A DNA stretch of 64,000 nucleotides from Methanothrix thermoacetophila PT (GTDB lineage: Archaea > Halobacteriota > Methanosarcinia > Methanotrichales > Methanotrichaceae). The notes under the pieces are model-generated. The model made no database searches and was not told where the DNA came from. It saw nothing but the letters and a program-made list of their open reading frames with translations. The DNA is taken from NCBI RefSeq assembly GCF_000014945.1, contig NC_008553.1, forward strand, positions 806,001 to 870,000, given 5' to 3'. How positions within the stretch are numbered: the first letter of the stretch is position 1; each line of letters opens with the position of its first letter. This document shows, piece by piece, positions 19,131 through 27,669 of this stretch. Both the position numbers and the translations under genes were made by a program.

Positions 19131-19176
19131 ATAAAAATGCATGCGGCAGAAAAGGCATGCCAAAAAGATGAAAGCA
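19131..19176 (-). repeat. Repeat E, copy 1
   Basis: On the minus strand this reads AAATGCTTTCATCTTTTTGG followed by CATGCCTTTTCTGCCGCATGC. The same sequence in slightly changed form occurs at about 46123-46160 and 58257-58297. No coding sense. Confidence 0.5.
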
Positions 19177-19264
19177 TTTGAGCCTGCAGTTGATAAGGGA
19201 TAGGAGGGTGCGAACTCCGGCATTCAGGCCGGAGAGAAGGTCACGCAAATGAGGTGAATCTAAA

Positions 19265-20266
19265 ATGTTATCCATGAGAGCCATGCTGCTTGAGAGACCA
19301 GGTGAGCCTCTGAGGTTGCGGGAGGTTGAGATACCCACCCCTGGCGAGCGGGAGGTCCTGATCAGCGTGAGCGCATGCGGCGTCTGCCGCACCGATCTCC
19401 ACATACTCGATGGGGAGCTCGCCGAACCGAAGCTACCTCTCATACCAGGCCACGAGATCGTGGGGAGGGTCGTGGCGAAAGGAGAGAATGCAGAGCGCTT
19501 CAGTACCGGTGATAGGATCGGAGTTCCATGGCTCGGATACACAGATGAATCATGCAGGTACTGCCTGCGTGGAGAGGAGAACCTATGCGATAACGCGCGG
19601 TTCACCGGATACACGATCGATGGTGGATATGCAGAGTATACAGTTGCAGACGAGCGCTACTGCCTCCCCATCCCAGAGAGATACGATGATCTGAGAGCAG
19701 CGCCCCTGCTCTGCGCCGGATTGATCGGATACAGATCATACAGACTCGCCCTCTCGAAGCCCGGCGTTGAGCGGCTGGGTATATACGGATTTGGGGCTGC
19801 CGCTCACATAATCGCGCAGGTCGCTCTCTTCGAGGGTATAGATGTTTACGCGTTCACACGGCCAGGAGACCTGGAGGCGCAGGAGTTCGCCCTCTCACTC
19901 GGCGCTGCATGGGCTGGGGGATCAGATGAGATGCCACCTCAGGAGCTGGACGCTGCGATCATATTCGCTCCTGTCGGCTCCCTCGTTCCGGCTGCCCTCA
20001 GAGCTGTATCTAAGGGAGGGACTGTTGTTTGCGGTGGGATTCACATGTCAGACATACCATCCTTTCCCTACAGCATGCTCTGGGAGGAGCGAAGCATCAG
20101 GTCGGTTGCAAACCTCACCCGAAGGGATGGCGAGGAGTTCATCTCACTCGCCAGAGATCTCCACATCAGAACAGAGATCCAGGAGTTTGGGCTCGATGAG
20201 GCGAATGTGGCCCTGGATCTGCTGAGGGCAGGCAGGCTGCAGGGGGCTGCAGTCTTAAAGATCTGA
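19265..20266 (+). CDS. Zinc-dependent alcohol dehydrogenase family protein
   Basis: 333 residues. Catalytic zinc ligands: ACGVCRTDLH and the GHE of 'PLIPGHEIVGRVV'. The structural zinc loop is present (CRYCLRGEENLCDNARFTG). The nucleotide-binding segment 'RLGIYGFGAAAHIIAQVALF' has a somewhat relaxed GxGxxA pattern. It probably oxidises or reduces an alcohol/aldehyde with NAD(P); the substrate is unknown. The start ATG follows AGGTGA. It stands alone between mobile elements, so its neighbours give no clue. A second ATG at 19274 is possible. Confidence 0.9.
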   Translation: MLSMRAMLLERPGEPLRLREVEIPTPGEREVLISVSACGVCRTDLHILDGELAEPKLPLIPGHEIVGRVVAKGENAERFSTGDRIGVPWLGYTDESCRYCLRGEENLCDNARFTGYTIDGGYAEYTVADERYCLPIPERYDDLRAAPLLCAGLIGYRSYRLALSKPGVERLGIYGFGAAAHIIAQVALFEGIDVYAFTRPGDLEAQEFALSLGAAWAGGSDEMPPQELDAAIIFAPVGSLVPAALRAVSKGGTVVCGGIHMSDIPSFPYSMLWEERSIRSVANLTRRDGEEFISLARDLHIRTEIQEFGLDEANVALDLLRAGRLQGAAVLKI

Positions 20267-20319
20267 TGTCGATATACTCATAATCTCCATGGATGCGAAC
20301 TGGCGGAAATCTTGTAATC

Positions 20320-20538
20320 GAACCTCTCCCAGATAGTAGCTGGACGAGAAATCGGAACCTTACCGCATTCCGTAGGTCGAAAACGCATGCGATCTGTGTG
20401 CAGCAGCTTGTGCAGCATGTGATGTGGTTGGTGAAAGCACTTATCCATTCGACACAAACGCATACCATGACCAGTGCCCCTTTGGGCAAGTTATCATATG
20501 GATAAGAGCGAACGCATAATCCTCATTCAGACCGGTCT
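20320..20538. mobile_element. Element A remnant (reverse orientation) split by element B
   Basis: The stretches 20320-20389 and 20519-20538 together match the reverse complement of the element A copies at 6971 and 21122, for example CGGAACCTTACCGCATTCCG against CCGAACCTTACCGCCTTCCG. Removing element B and one duplication copy rejoins them in register. This shows B inserted into an older A. Confidence 0.75.
20390..20510. mobile_element. MITE-like element B, copy 2 (nested in element A)
   Basis: 121 bp. The right end ATATGGATAAGAGCG is intact; the left end is degraded (CGATCTGTGTG). The flanks AACGCATG and AACGCATA agree at seven of eight positions, a target duplication. Confidence 0.82.
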
Positions 20539-20546
20539 CTGTGATC

Positions 20547-20635
20547 GGACGTGTCCGAATAAGGATTGAGTGTCTTCTCCATCCACAATGAGTAAGCCAG
20601 AGATCTCTGAATTCATCTCTTATCCGGACACGTCC
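20547..20635. mobile_element. MITE-like element A, copy 4
   Basis: 89 bp with ends GGACGTGTCCGAATAAG and CTTATCCGGACACGTCC. Perfect 8-bp target duplication CTGTGATC (20539-20546 and 20636-20643). The interior differs from the other copies. Confidence 0.87.
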
Positions 20636-20821
20636 CTGTGATCTCAGGCAAATTTAATATACACGATCTTCTAAAACCAAGATGTCAATTCTGATCGGGA
20701 TGGGGGAGAGGGAGATCAGAAATTTTGGTAGTTAACCCCTTGATTTCCAGTGGAGATGCCACGGTAAAGCAGCAGCTATACAGAACATTACTGTAAATTT
20801 ATTTTTCATAAGGTCGGCAAT

Positions 20822-20900
20822 ACTTAAGTAATATTTATATTTTTTAATTTAGTTCTCTCGCGAGAACTCATCTGCATCGTATGGTGAATTTTTGGATATC
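20822..20900 (+). promoter_or_regulatory. Orphan promoter with an 18-bp perfect palindrome
   Basis: A TATA-like stretch (ATATTTATATTTTTT, 20831-20845) is followed directly by AGTTCTCTCGCGAGAACT (20851-20868), a perfect palindrome. TACTTAAGTA at 20821-20830 is another. Downstream, an ATG at 20881 opens a frame of only 18 codons before element C. It looks like the control region of a lost gene. The rest of 20644-20821 holds a second short frame after a TATA-like box, but no gene. Confidence 0.5.
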
Positions 20901-20995
20901 ATTCGCCGAATCGAACCAGATGGTGCCGGTCTGCTGACAGCTCCCTGTACTGGAACTGCAACAAACTCCAAATGGAAATAAAGCTTTGCGATCAT

Positions 20996-21107
20996 CTGCT
21001 GTGTTGAATAATGTTAGGAAATCCAATAGCAGAGAGCTAATATAACATGAGACTTTAGTAAGAATCGATAGCCATCGGCCACAAGGCTTCGAATTATTCA
21101 ACACAGC
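20996..21107. mobile_element. MITE-like element C, copy 2
   Basis: 112 bp, reverse orientation relative to copy 1. Terminal repeats GCTGTGTTGAATAAT / ATTATTCAACACAGC, with the extra two bases at the same end as in copy 1. Perfect 8-bp target duplication GCGATCAT (20988-20995 and 21108-21115). Confidence 0.86.
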
Positions 21108-21121
21108 GCGATCATCAGGTG

Positions 21122-21211
21122 GGACCTGTCCGAATGAAGATAAGGTGTTTCCGACCTGCGGAAGGCGGTAAGGTTCGGATTTCTGGCCTCAGCTCTTATT
21201 CGGATACATAT
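21122..21211. mobile_element. MITE-like element A, copy 5
   Basis: 90 bp. The left end GGACCTGTCCGAATGAAG is fair; the right end has decayed to CTTATTCGGATACATAT. The flanks ATCAGGTG and ATCTGATG agree at six of eight positions. It abuts element C, as at 9.1 kb. The interior is like copy 1. Confidence 0.75.
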
Positions 21212-21405
21212 ATCTGATGCAGGTTGTGGTGCTCCCAACCAGAGGTAAAACAGCCTGTGGGCTGCAGCAAAGAAAATCAGCTGCCTCCACGGCAACTCCC
21301 GGTTAAAAAGAGCACGTATTTTTCAGTTGCAACGATGCCAGCCATAGGATGCCGACACGCGGCACGCAATGAATATATCTGGTGGGCGCTTGAACCACAT
21401 TCATT

Positions 21406-24204
21406 GTGAATGTCTTCGATCTGCTGAGCCCCACGATCAGGGAGAACCTTCAACAGATGGGTTTTTCCGAGCCGACTCTGCCGCAGAGGATGGCGATACC
21501 CGAGATCCTTGCCGGAAACAATGTTCTTCTCATAGCACCAACAGGATCCGGAAAGACAGAGGCAGCAGTTCTTCCTGTGCTCCATAATATCATGGATATC
21601 GACGGTCCGGGAATCAAAACCCTCTACATAACTCCGCTGCGAGCGCTCAACAGAGACATGCTGAGGCGGCTGGAAGAGTGGAGCGACGCGCTGGGAGTGA
21701 AGATAGCGGTCAGGCATGGAGACACGACGAAGGGAGAGCGCGCCAGCCAGAGCAGATCGCCGCCGGATCTCCTCATAACAACCCCGGAGACGCTCCAGGT
21801 CATGCTGACAGGAAAGAGGCTCAGATCGAACCTGAAGAGCGTCAGGACGGTGATAGTGGATGAGATCCACGAGCTCGCATCATCCAAGAGAGGATCGCAG
21901 CTCGCAGTCCTCCTTGAGCGGCTTGTGGAGGTTGCGGGCGAGATTCAGAGGATCGGGTTATCAGCCACCGTTGGCTCGCCGGAGGAGGTAGCAAAGCTGC
22001 TCACCGGCATGTCCAGGGATTGCAGGATCCTCAGGGCTGATGTGGAGAGGCTCGTGGATTTCAGGGTTGTGGCGCCCCGCCCGGGGCGGGGTGATCACGC
22101 GCTCGCAGGCCAGCTCGGATGCGAGCCGCCGCTTGCAGCGCACATATCGTGCATAAGAGATCTTGTTAGATTAAAAAAGAGTTTGATCTTCGTCAACACC
22201 AGACAGGCCGCAGAGGTTCTCGGATTCAGGCTGAAGATGCTCGGAGAGCCGATCGAAGTCCACCACGGCAGCTTATCGAGAGAGGCCAGAGTGGATGCAG
22301 AGGATGCATTCAAGCGCGGAGATCTCCGCGGCCTGATATGCACGTCCTCCATGGAGCTCGGCATCGATATCGGCGATGTGGAGCATGTTATACAATACAG
22401 CTCGCCCAGGGAGGTCTCCAGGCTCATCCAGCGTGTTGGCAGATCAGGCCACGGCATCGGCAGGGTTTCCTCAGGCACCATATTGGCGACATGCCCCGAC
22501 GATATCGCCGAGGCATGCGCAATCGCCCGGCGGGCATCAACCGGTGAGCTTGAAGAGGTGAGGATACACGAGACGCCCTTGGATGTCCTGGCGAACCAGC
22601 TTATCGGCCTCTCCCTGGACTTTGGGGAGATAGGGATCGAGAGAGCATTTGAGATAGTGAAAAGATCGTACCCCTTCAGGGATCTCAGCATGGATGAAAT
22701 GCTCAGCGTGCTTGATGTGCTGAGAGGAAACAGGCTGTGCAACGTCGAGAACGGCATCATAAAAAGAAGGCGCAGGGGCTGGGAATACTACTTCGAGAAC
22801 CTCTCGATGATACCTGACGAGAAACGCTACGATGTCTACGATATGGTCTCCAGGCGTCAGATAGGGACTCTCGACGAGGCTTTTGTTGTAAGCTTCGCCA
22901 GTCCAGGAGCGACGTTCGTCACCCGCGGAGAGATCTGGGAGATCGTCGAGATAGAGGATGATACCATAAAGGTCGTGCCGATCCAGAGGAGCGGGGAGAT
23001 CCCGAGTTGGAGCGGTGAGGAGATACCTGTGCCGTACGGCGTGGCGCAGGAGGTTGGAGAGATCAGGTCACACCTGGCGAGGGAGCTGGAGGAGCACGGA
23101 GAGGAGGATGCGATCCGCTGGCTTCTGGCACGCTATCCTGTGGACAGGGAGGCTGCAGAGCAGCTAGTCGATCAGATAAAGCATCAGATTGCTGCAGGCT
23201 GTGCTGTTCCTGATGACAAAACTGTGACGATCGAATCTGACGGCTCTTTTGCGGTGATAAACTCGTGCATCGGCCACAGAGCGAATGATGCGTTTGGAAG
23301 GGCCATAACCGCGATACTCTCGACGCGCTTCGGCTCCAGCGTCGGCATGGAGATCGACCCATACAGGATACAGCTGACGCTACCTAAGAGGATGCTGGCA
23401 GAGGAGTTGCTGAATGTCATCAGCGATTTGAGCTCCGCTCAAATGAAAGTGATTTTGGAGCTGAGCCTGAAGAACACCACACTCTTCAGATGGAAGATGA
23501 TCCATGTGGCGAGGAAGTTCGGCTCGCTCTCAAAGGACATAGACTACGAGAGGGTATCTCTTGTCAGGGTGCTGGGGGTCTTCGAGAACACACCGATGTA
23601 CAGAGAGGCGATCCGTGAGATATACCAAGAGCGCCTGGATGTCGATACAGCGGGAAACATCCTGGATCGCATGGTGTCTGGGGAGATTCAGGTGATCACA
23701 TGCGATCTGAGCCCGATAGGCTCCTCGGGGAGAGGAGGTGGACGTGACCTGATCTCTCCTGAGTATGCTGATGCAGCTGTTATAGAGCTCCTCAAGAACA
23801 GGATACTCCATGACAGGGTGATTCTCTTCTGCGTCAGCTGCAAGAAATGGAGATCTTTGAGAGAGGTCGGAAGGGTGCCTGACCGGCCTGAGTGTCCGCT
23901 CTGCGGTTCCAGGATGATAGCAGCGCTGAAGCCCTGGGAGGATGAGGAAATAAAGATCGTCAGGATGCCTGAGGAGAAGAAGAGCGCTGAGGACAAGAGG
24001 CGCACAAAGAGAGTTTACAGAAACGCAAATCTCGTTCTCAGCTACGGGAAGACTGCTGCCATCGCGCTTGCCAGCAGGGGTCTCGGCCCTGAGACAGCCG
24101 CCAGGGTCATAAAAAAGATGCACTCCGATGAGCTTGAGTTCTACAGGGACATACTCAGAGCTGAGAGGGAGTACGCCCGGACAAAGAGGTTCTGGGGGGA
24201 TTGA
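21406..24204 (+). CDS. lhr: Lhr-family ATP-dependent helicase
   Basis: 932 residues from a GTG start. Superfamily 2 motifs: Walker A APTGSGKTEA (about 44-53), DEIH box in VIVDEIHEL (about 150), LSATVG, and motif VI IQRVGRSGHG (near residue 341). The long C-terminal part includes a Cys cluster (CVSCKKW...CPLCGSRM) like a zinc ribbon. Lhr-type enzymes unwind DNA and RNA:DNA forks and are linked to repair. A TATA-like GAATATATC lies about 30 bases upstream. No clear ribosome site, so the transcript may have a short leader. Downstream, 24205-24365 is empty. Confidence 0.93.
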   Translation: MNVFDLLSPTIRENLQQMGFSEPTLPQRMAIPEILAGNNVLLIAPTGSGKTEAAVLPVLHNIMDIDGPGIKTLYITPLRALNRDMLRRLEEWSDALGVKIAVRHGDTTKGERASQSRSPPDLLITTPETLQVMLTGKRLRSNLKSVRTVIVDEIHELASSKRGSQLAVLLERLVEVAGEIQRIGLSATVGSPEEVAKLLTGMSRDCRILRADVERLVDFRVVAPRPGRGDHALAGQLGCEPPLAAHISCIRDLVRLKKSLIFVNTRQAAEVLGFRLKMLGEPIEVHHGSLSREARVDAEDAFKRGDLRGLICTSSMELGIDIGDVEHVIQYSSPREVSRLIQRVGRSGHGIGRVSSGTILATCPDDIAEACAIARRASTGELEEVRIHETPLDVLANQLIGLSLDFGEIGIERAFEIVKRSYPFRDLSMDEMLSVLDVLRGNRLCNVENGIIKRRRRGWEYYFENLSMIPDEKRYDVYDMVSRRQIGTLDEAFVVSFASPGATFVTRGEIWEIVEIEDDTIKVVPIQRSGEIPSWSGEEIPVPYGVAQEVGEIRSHLARELEEHGEEDAIRWLLARYPVDREAAEQLVDQIKHQIAAGCAVPDDKTVTIESDGSFAVINSCIGHRANDAFGRAITAILSTRFGSSVGMEIDPYRIQLTLPKRMLAEELLNVISDLSSAQMKVILELSLKNTTLFRWKMIHVARKFGSLSKDIDYERVSLVRVLGVFENTPMYREAIREIYQERLDVDTAGNILDRMVSGEIQVITCDLSPIGSSGRGGGRDLISPEYADAAVIELLKNRILHDRVILFCVSCKKWRSLREVGRVPDRPECPLCGSRMIAALKPWEDEEIKIVRMPEEKKSAEDKRRTKRVYRNANLVLSYGKTAAIALASRGLGPETAARVIKKMHSDELEFYRDILRAEREYARTKRFWGD

Positions 24205-24365
24205 GTGCTTGCCCTTGCGCTGATGAACCACATAAAGTTTGGCGCCTCTAACTCCATATGGTCACTATCATGAGGAACAGCGGCTCACCCCAAATGCTGT
24301 TTATCCCATGATACAGGTAAATGTATTAGACACAAAGATTTGAAATACAACATCCAAAACAGTAC

Positions 24366-25001
24366 ATGATGCTCATACTTGGCGTGGACGAGGCAGGAAA
24401 GGGGCCTGTCATCGGATCGATGTTTGTTGCTGGCGTTGTTTTCAGCGAAGAGGACATCTTTGATCTTGCAGCCTGTGGCGTGAAGGACTCCAAGCTTCTC
24501 AGCCCAACAAGGAGAGAATCCATGGAGAGGAAGATACTCTCCATAGCCAGAGAGAGCTTCGTTCTGGAGGTGACCGCACAGCAGATAGATGATCTGCGCA
24601 TGGTCATGTCAATGAATGAGATCATGGTCAGAGCTCATTCCAGAGTTGTCTCCAGACTCCAGGCAGATCGTGCCATTCTTGATGCTGCGGATGTGAACGC
24701 GGAGAGGTTCGCTCAGAGGGTAAGGGAGGTCTCAGGCAAACCCATAGATATCCTGGCGGAGCATAATGCTGACAGGAAGCACATTGTGGTCGCAGCAGCA
24801 TCGATAATCGCAAAGGTCGCCAGGGATAGATCCATAAGAGATCTGGAGGCTGCGCTTGGCCGCCCGCTCGGAAGCGGCTACCCATCAGATCCAGCCACAG
24901 TGAGGTTTCTGAAAGAATGGATTGAGGAGAATGGCGATCTGCCATCGTTTGTGAGAAAGAGTTGGAGCACTGCACAACGTTTAAAAGCAAGCTCTGTATA
25001 A
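24366..25001 (+). CDS. rnhB: Ribonuclease HII
   Basis: 211 residues. The active-site acidic residues are visible in LGVDEAGKGPVIGSM (near residue 5), 'GVKDSKLLSPTRR' and 'DILAEHNADRKHIVVAAASI'. It cleaves RNA of RNA:DNA hybrids and single ribonucleotides in DNA. Two tandem ATGs begin the frame; the first is used here. It follows the Lhr helicase on the same strand, and the next gene starts 14 bases downstream. Confidence 0.95.
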   Translation: MMLILGVDEAGKGPVIGSMFVAGVVFSEEDIFDLAACGVKDSKLLSPTRRESMERKILSIARESFVLEVTAQQIDDLRMVMSMNEIMVRAHSRVVSRLQADRAILDAADVNAERFAQRVREVSGKPIDILAEHNADRKHIVVAAASIIAKVARDRSIRDLEAALGRPLGSGYPSDPATVRFLKEWIEENGDLPSFVRKSWSTAQRLKASSV

Positions 25002-25015
25002 GCAACTGAAAGAGA

Positions 25016-26170
25016 GTGATCCTATTGGATATAGAGGATACGCTTCTTATGATTCCAGGCCCGGTCAAGGTCGCTCCAAGGGTGCTTCGCGCGATGTCGA
25101 AGCCGATGATTAGCCACAGGAGCCCGGAGTTTGGCAGGATATACGACGACTGCAGGGAACTCCTCCAAGAGTTCTTCGAGACCAAGAACGAGATCGTCGT
25201 CATGAGCGGTTCCGGCACATGCGGGATGGATGCTGCTGTTGGCGGGCTGATAGGCAGTGATGACAGGATACTCACGATAACAAACGGAAAGTTCGGCGAG
25301 CGGTTCACGGAGATAGGCAACAGATACGGCAGAGCGATATCAGTCGATTTCGAATGGGGAATGCCATTCGATCTCGAGCGCGTGGAGGCAGCGCTTGAGG
25401 AGGGTGTGAAGGCTGTGGCCATGGTCCACAACGAGACGTCTGTGGGCATAATCAATCCTGCAAGGGAGATAGGCAGACTTGCCAGGAAGCATGACGCAAT
25501 ATTCATCGTTGATGGCATATCCTCAATCGGCGGGAACGAGTTCAAGACCGATGAATGGGGTATCGACATAGCGATAACAGGGTCACAGAAATGCCTTGCC
25601 GTGCCTCCTGGATTGGCAATAGTGTCTGTGAGCGAGCGGGCAGAGGAGGCGCTCAATGAGAGCTCAGGGGGCTACTACGCCGATCTGAGGGCGCATCTGA
25701 AAAGCGTGAGAAAGAAGCCCACGCAGACGCCCTTCACGCCCGCAGTTCCTCTCTTCTACGCGCTCCAGGAGGCTCTGCACATGGCGGAGGAGGAGGGCTT
25801 CGAGGCCAGAAGGGCACGCATAGCCAGGCTCGCTGAGGCGGTCAGGGCCGCTGCATCCGCGCTGGGCATAGAGCTATTTCCCGTCCTGAACGAGTACTCC
25901 AGATACTCGAACACTGTTACAGCGATGAAGATCCCACCGGAGATTGATGATGAGAAGCTCAGGGGCGGAATGAAAAAGCAGGGCGTCGTAGTTTCAGGCG
26001 GCCAGGAGAGGCTCAAGGGGAAGATCTTCAGGATAGGCACCATGGGCGTCTGCTCTGAGGGGGATGTGCTGAGAACCATACAGGCTTTAGAGCTTGTGCT
26101 CGCAAAAGAAGGAGTGATCAACGCACCCGGAGAGGGGGTTGCGGCAGCCGCAAAGGCACTTGACAGATGA
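25016..26170 (+). CDS. Class V aminotransferase (alanine-glyoxylate / serine-pyruvate type)
   Basis: 384 residues from GTG at 25016; a TTG at 25025 with GAGAGTGAT upstream is an equally good start. PLP enzyme fold: 'LMIPGPVKVAPRVLRAMSKP' at the N-terminus, 'SGSGTCGMDAAVG' binding the cofactor phosphate, HNETSVGI, 'FIVDGISSIGG' with the pyridine-binding Asp, and the Schiff-base lysine in ITGSQKCLAVPPG. Related methanogen enzymes transfer amino groups among aspartate, alanine and phosphoserine; the substrate here is not decided by sequence. Cotranscribed with rnhB. Confidence 0.92.
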   Translation: MILLDIEDTLLMIPGPVKVAPRVLRAMSKPMISHRSPEFGRIYDDCRELLQEFFETKNEIVVMSGSGTCGMDAAVGGLIGSDDRILTITNGKFGERFTEIGNRYGRAISVDFEWGMPFDLERVEAALEEGVKAVAMVHNETSVGIINPAREIGRLARKHDAIFIVDGISSIGGNEFKTDEWGIDIAITGSQKCLAVPPGLAIVSVSERAEEALNESSGGYYADLRAHLKSVRKKPTQTPFTPAVPLFYALQEALHMAEEEGFEARRARIARLAEAVRAAASALGIELFPVLNEYSRYSNTVTAMKIPPEIDDEKLRGGMKKQGVVVSGGQERLKGKIFRIGTMGVCSEGDVLRTIQALELVLAKEGVINAPGEGVAAAAKALDR

Positions 26171-26249
26171 GCCCCCTCTGGAATGGGATCCACTCCAGCG
26201 GCTTGTCTGGAGATACACCGTAGAATTGCGACGTTGAGGGGCGGCATCG

Positions 26250-26263
26250 GAGGTATATATTCT
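26250..26263 (+). promoter_or_regulatory. TATA box of the CMD-family gene
   Basis: GAGGTATATATTC fits an archaeal TATA box. The transcript would begin near 26280, leaving about 80 bases of leader before the preferred ATG. Confidence 0.5.
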
Positions 26264-26358
26264 TTGATCCCCCAATGTATCGAATCTTAGATACAGGCCA
26301 GATGGAGAGCAGGTTCGGAGCATGTGGAGCTGCGTTGTCTGATCTGTGGGTGGTTGCT

Positions 26359-26682
26359 ATGCGAAAGGCGAGAGCAGACAGATTTCTGGACTCAGTGGAC
26401 ACGGGCGTGAGCAGAGCGTTCAGATCGCTCGCGTCCATGATCCTCGGGGATGGGGCGTTATCTGCGAGGGAGAAGGCGCTGATAGCCCTAGCGTGCTCTG
26501 TGGCAATAAGGTGTGAGGACTGCACGAGAAGGCATATGGAGCAGGCGAGAGCGCTTGGCGCCACCAGAGAGGAGATGATCGAGGCGGCGGCTGTTGCATC
26601 GCTCATACGCATGGGCTCGGGCCTAAATACTGCTGCAGTCATTCTTGAGGAGATGGATGATGCTGCCGCGAACCAGAGGTGA
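26359..26682 (+). CDS. Carboxymuconolactone decarboxylase / AhpD-like family protein
   Basis: 107 residues. 'LSAREKALIALACSVAIRCEDCTRRHMEQARALGAT' contains the family's redox CxxC and downstream His. The start at 26359 gives the usual family length and follows GGTGG; the frame is open 28 codons further up, but that part is unlike the family. Probably an antioxidant or thiol-redox protein. Two hairpins follow its stop. Confidence 0.87.
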   Translation: MRKARADRFLDSVDTGVSRAFRSLASMILGDGALSAREKALIALACSVAIRCEDCTRRHMEQARALGATREEMIEAAAVASLIRMGSGLNTAAVILEEMDDAAANQR

Positions 26683-26723
26683 TTCTACGAAGTAGAAACA
26701 GCGACTGCTAAAGAGCAGTCGCT
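26683..26723 (+). terminator. Tandem hairpins after the CMD-family gene
   Basis: TTCTAC-GAA-GTAGAA (26683-26697) and AGCGACTGCT-AAAG-AGCAGTCGCT (26700-26723) are perfect stems right behind the stop. No T-run follows, so they may stabilise the mRNA end rather than terminate. The rest up to the tRNA is empty apart from its TATA box. Confidence 0.5.
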
Positions 26724-26837
26724 TCTGACATCGACCTCTGATCCGAACCCATCGCCTGAGTTTTCCACCGGATGAAGCGGCAGGGGCTGTCGCCTGCGAG
26801 GTGGGGTTTGCTCAAGACGTCCCTGCAAACATCCCGA

Positions 26838-26848
26838 CATATTTATCT
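26838..26848 (+). promoter_or_regulatory. tRNA-Leu promoter TATA box
   Basis: CATATTTATCT lies about 30 bases upstream of the mature tRNA 5' end, the expected distance. Confidence 0.6.
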
Positions 26849-26872
26849 TCAAAAGATAAACCGTGGGACCAT

Positions 26873-26956
26873 GCGGGGTTTGCCAAGCTGGCCAAAGGCG
26901 CGGGACTTAAGATCCCGTCTCGCAGGAGTTCACGGGTTCGAATCCCGTACCCCGCA
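26873..26956 (+). tRNA. tRNA-Leu (anticodon TAA)
   Basis: Acceptor GCGGGGT pairs with ACCCCGC and the discriminator is A. Anticodon stem CGGGA / TCCCG frames the loop CTTAAGA. The long variable arm marks a class II tRNA, as expected for Leu. T arm ACGGGTTCGAATCCCGT. CCA is not encoded. No intron. Confidence 0.95.
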
Positions 26957-27012
26957 TCTCAGCATATCGACTCTCGATTCGTGAACTGCGTCTGCAAAAG
27001 ATCTTCCGTGGT

Positions 27013-27468
27013 TCATATCTCGGGCATGTTCGAGTAGATCTCCTCAACAATGATCAGGACTGCGGCTTTCGGTTTCAGGTTCTTATGGAGCTCCATCATT
27101 CGTTGCATCCTCTCTTTAGTTCTCTGATCGCTGATTGACTCCATGTGATCTTTCTGCCGTTCCGCTTTGATCTTCATTATCTCAAGAACCTTCTCGAACA
27201 TCTCTCCCTCGGTGAAAATTTTTGCCGTTCCCTTCAGCTGATACGACTCCCATCTTCTCGTGTCTGTAAATGATATAGCTACCTGGGGGTTGGCCTCCAG
27301 ATTCGCCCGGGTCTTAACGAACATCATATCATGGATGAGAATTTCGTTGTCGCTGATCGCATAAGCCGATCCAATCGGAACAACATTTGGTTTTCCGTCC
27401 CTGGTCGATGTTGCCAGGTAAACTATGTTCTCATCAAGCATCTGCTTGATCTCCTCGCTCAACTTCAT
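27013..27468 (-). CDS. Pyridoxamine-phosphate-oxidase-like FMN-binding protein
   Basis: 151 residues. 'IVYLATSTRDGKPNVVPIGS' and 'TRANLEANPQVAISFTDT' are the split-barrel blocks of the PNPOx-like family. Such small proteins bind FMN or F420 and act as reductases of unknown substrates. The helical C-terminus (KERMQRMMELHKNLKP) is an addition. The ATG is preceded by GGAGGCGAGG. Its promoter shares a site pair with the trehalose operon. Next gene upstream on this strand is another, broken, flavoprotein. Confidence 0.87.
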   Translation of the reverse strand: MKLSEEIKQMLDENIVYLATSTRDGKPNVVPIGSAYAISDNEILIHDMMFVKTRANLEANPQVAISFTDTRRWESYQLKGTAKIFTEGEMFEKVLEIMKIKAERQKDHMESISDQRTKERMQRMMELHKNLKPKAAVLIIVEEIYSNMPEI

Positions 27469-27494
27469 GTCTGCCTCGCCTCCACATCAGTTAA

Positions 27495-27608
27495 CAATAT
27501 TATTTTGCCCCATGCTGGTGATTCGGCGGATCGGTACCTTGGGGAAAGAGTCAAAGTCAATTACCTCTGGTTGTTGTTACCAGAGTTTACCTCTCCGACG
27601 ATTCGGCC
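27495..27608 (-). promoter_or_regulatory. Promoter with paired GCCGAATC sites
   Basis: Minus-strand order: GGCCGAATCGTCG (27596-27608), about 65 bases of spacer, CCGATCCGCCGAATCA (27519-27534), about 12 bases, then the TATA-like CAAAATAATATTG (27495-27507), then the gene start. The same arrangement precedes otsAB at 50308-50414. Confidence 0.55.
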
Positions 27609-27669
27609 AGATGAACCTTTGTTATTATTCATGAGTTTCTGGCAGCGACTTGAATTAGAGGTGCGAAAA

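Noticed and set aside
24628-25656. 342-codon minus-strand frame over rnhB and the aminotransferase
   Set aside because: Antisense to two clear enzymes and spans their junction.
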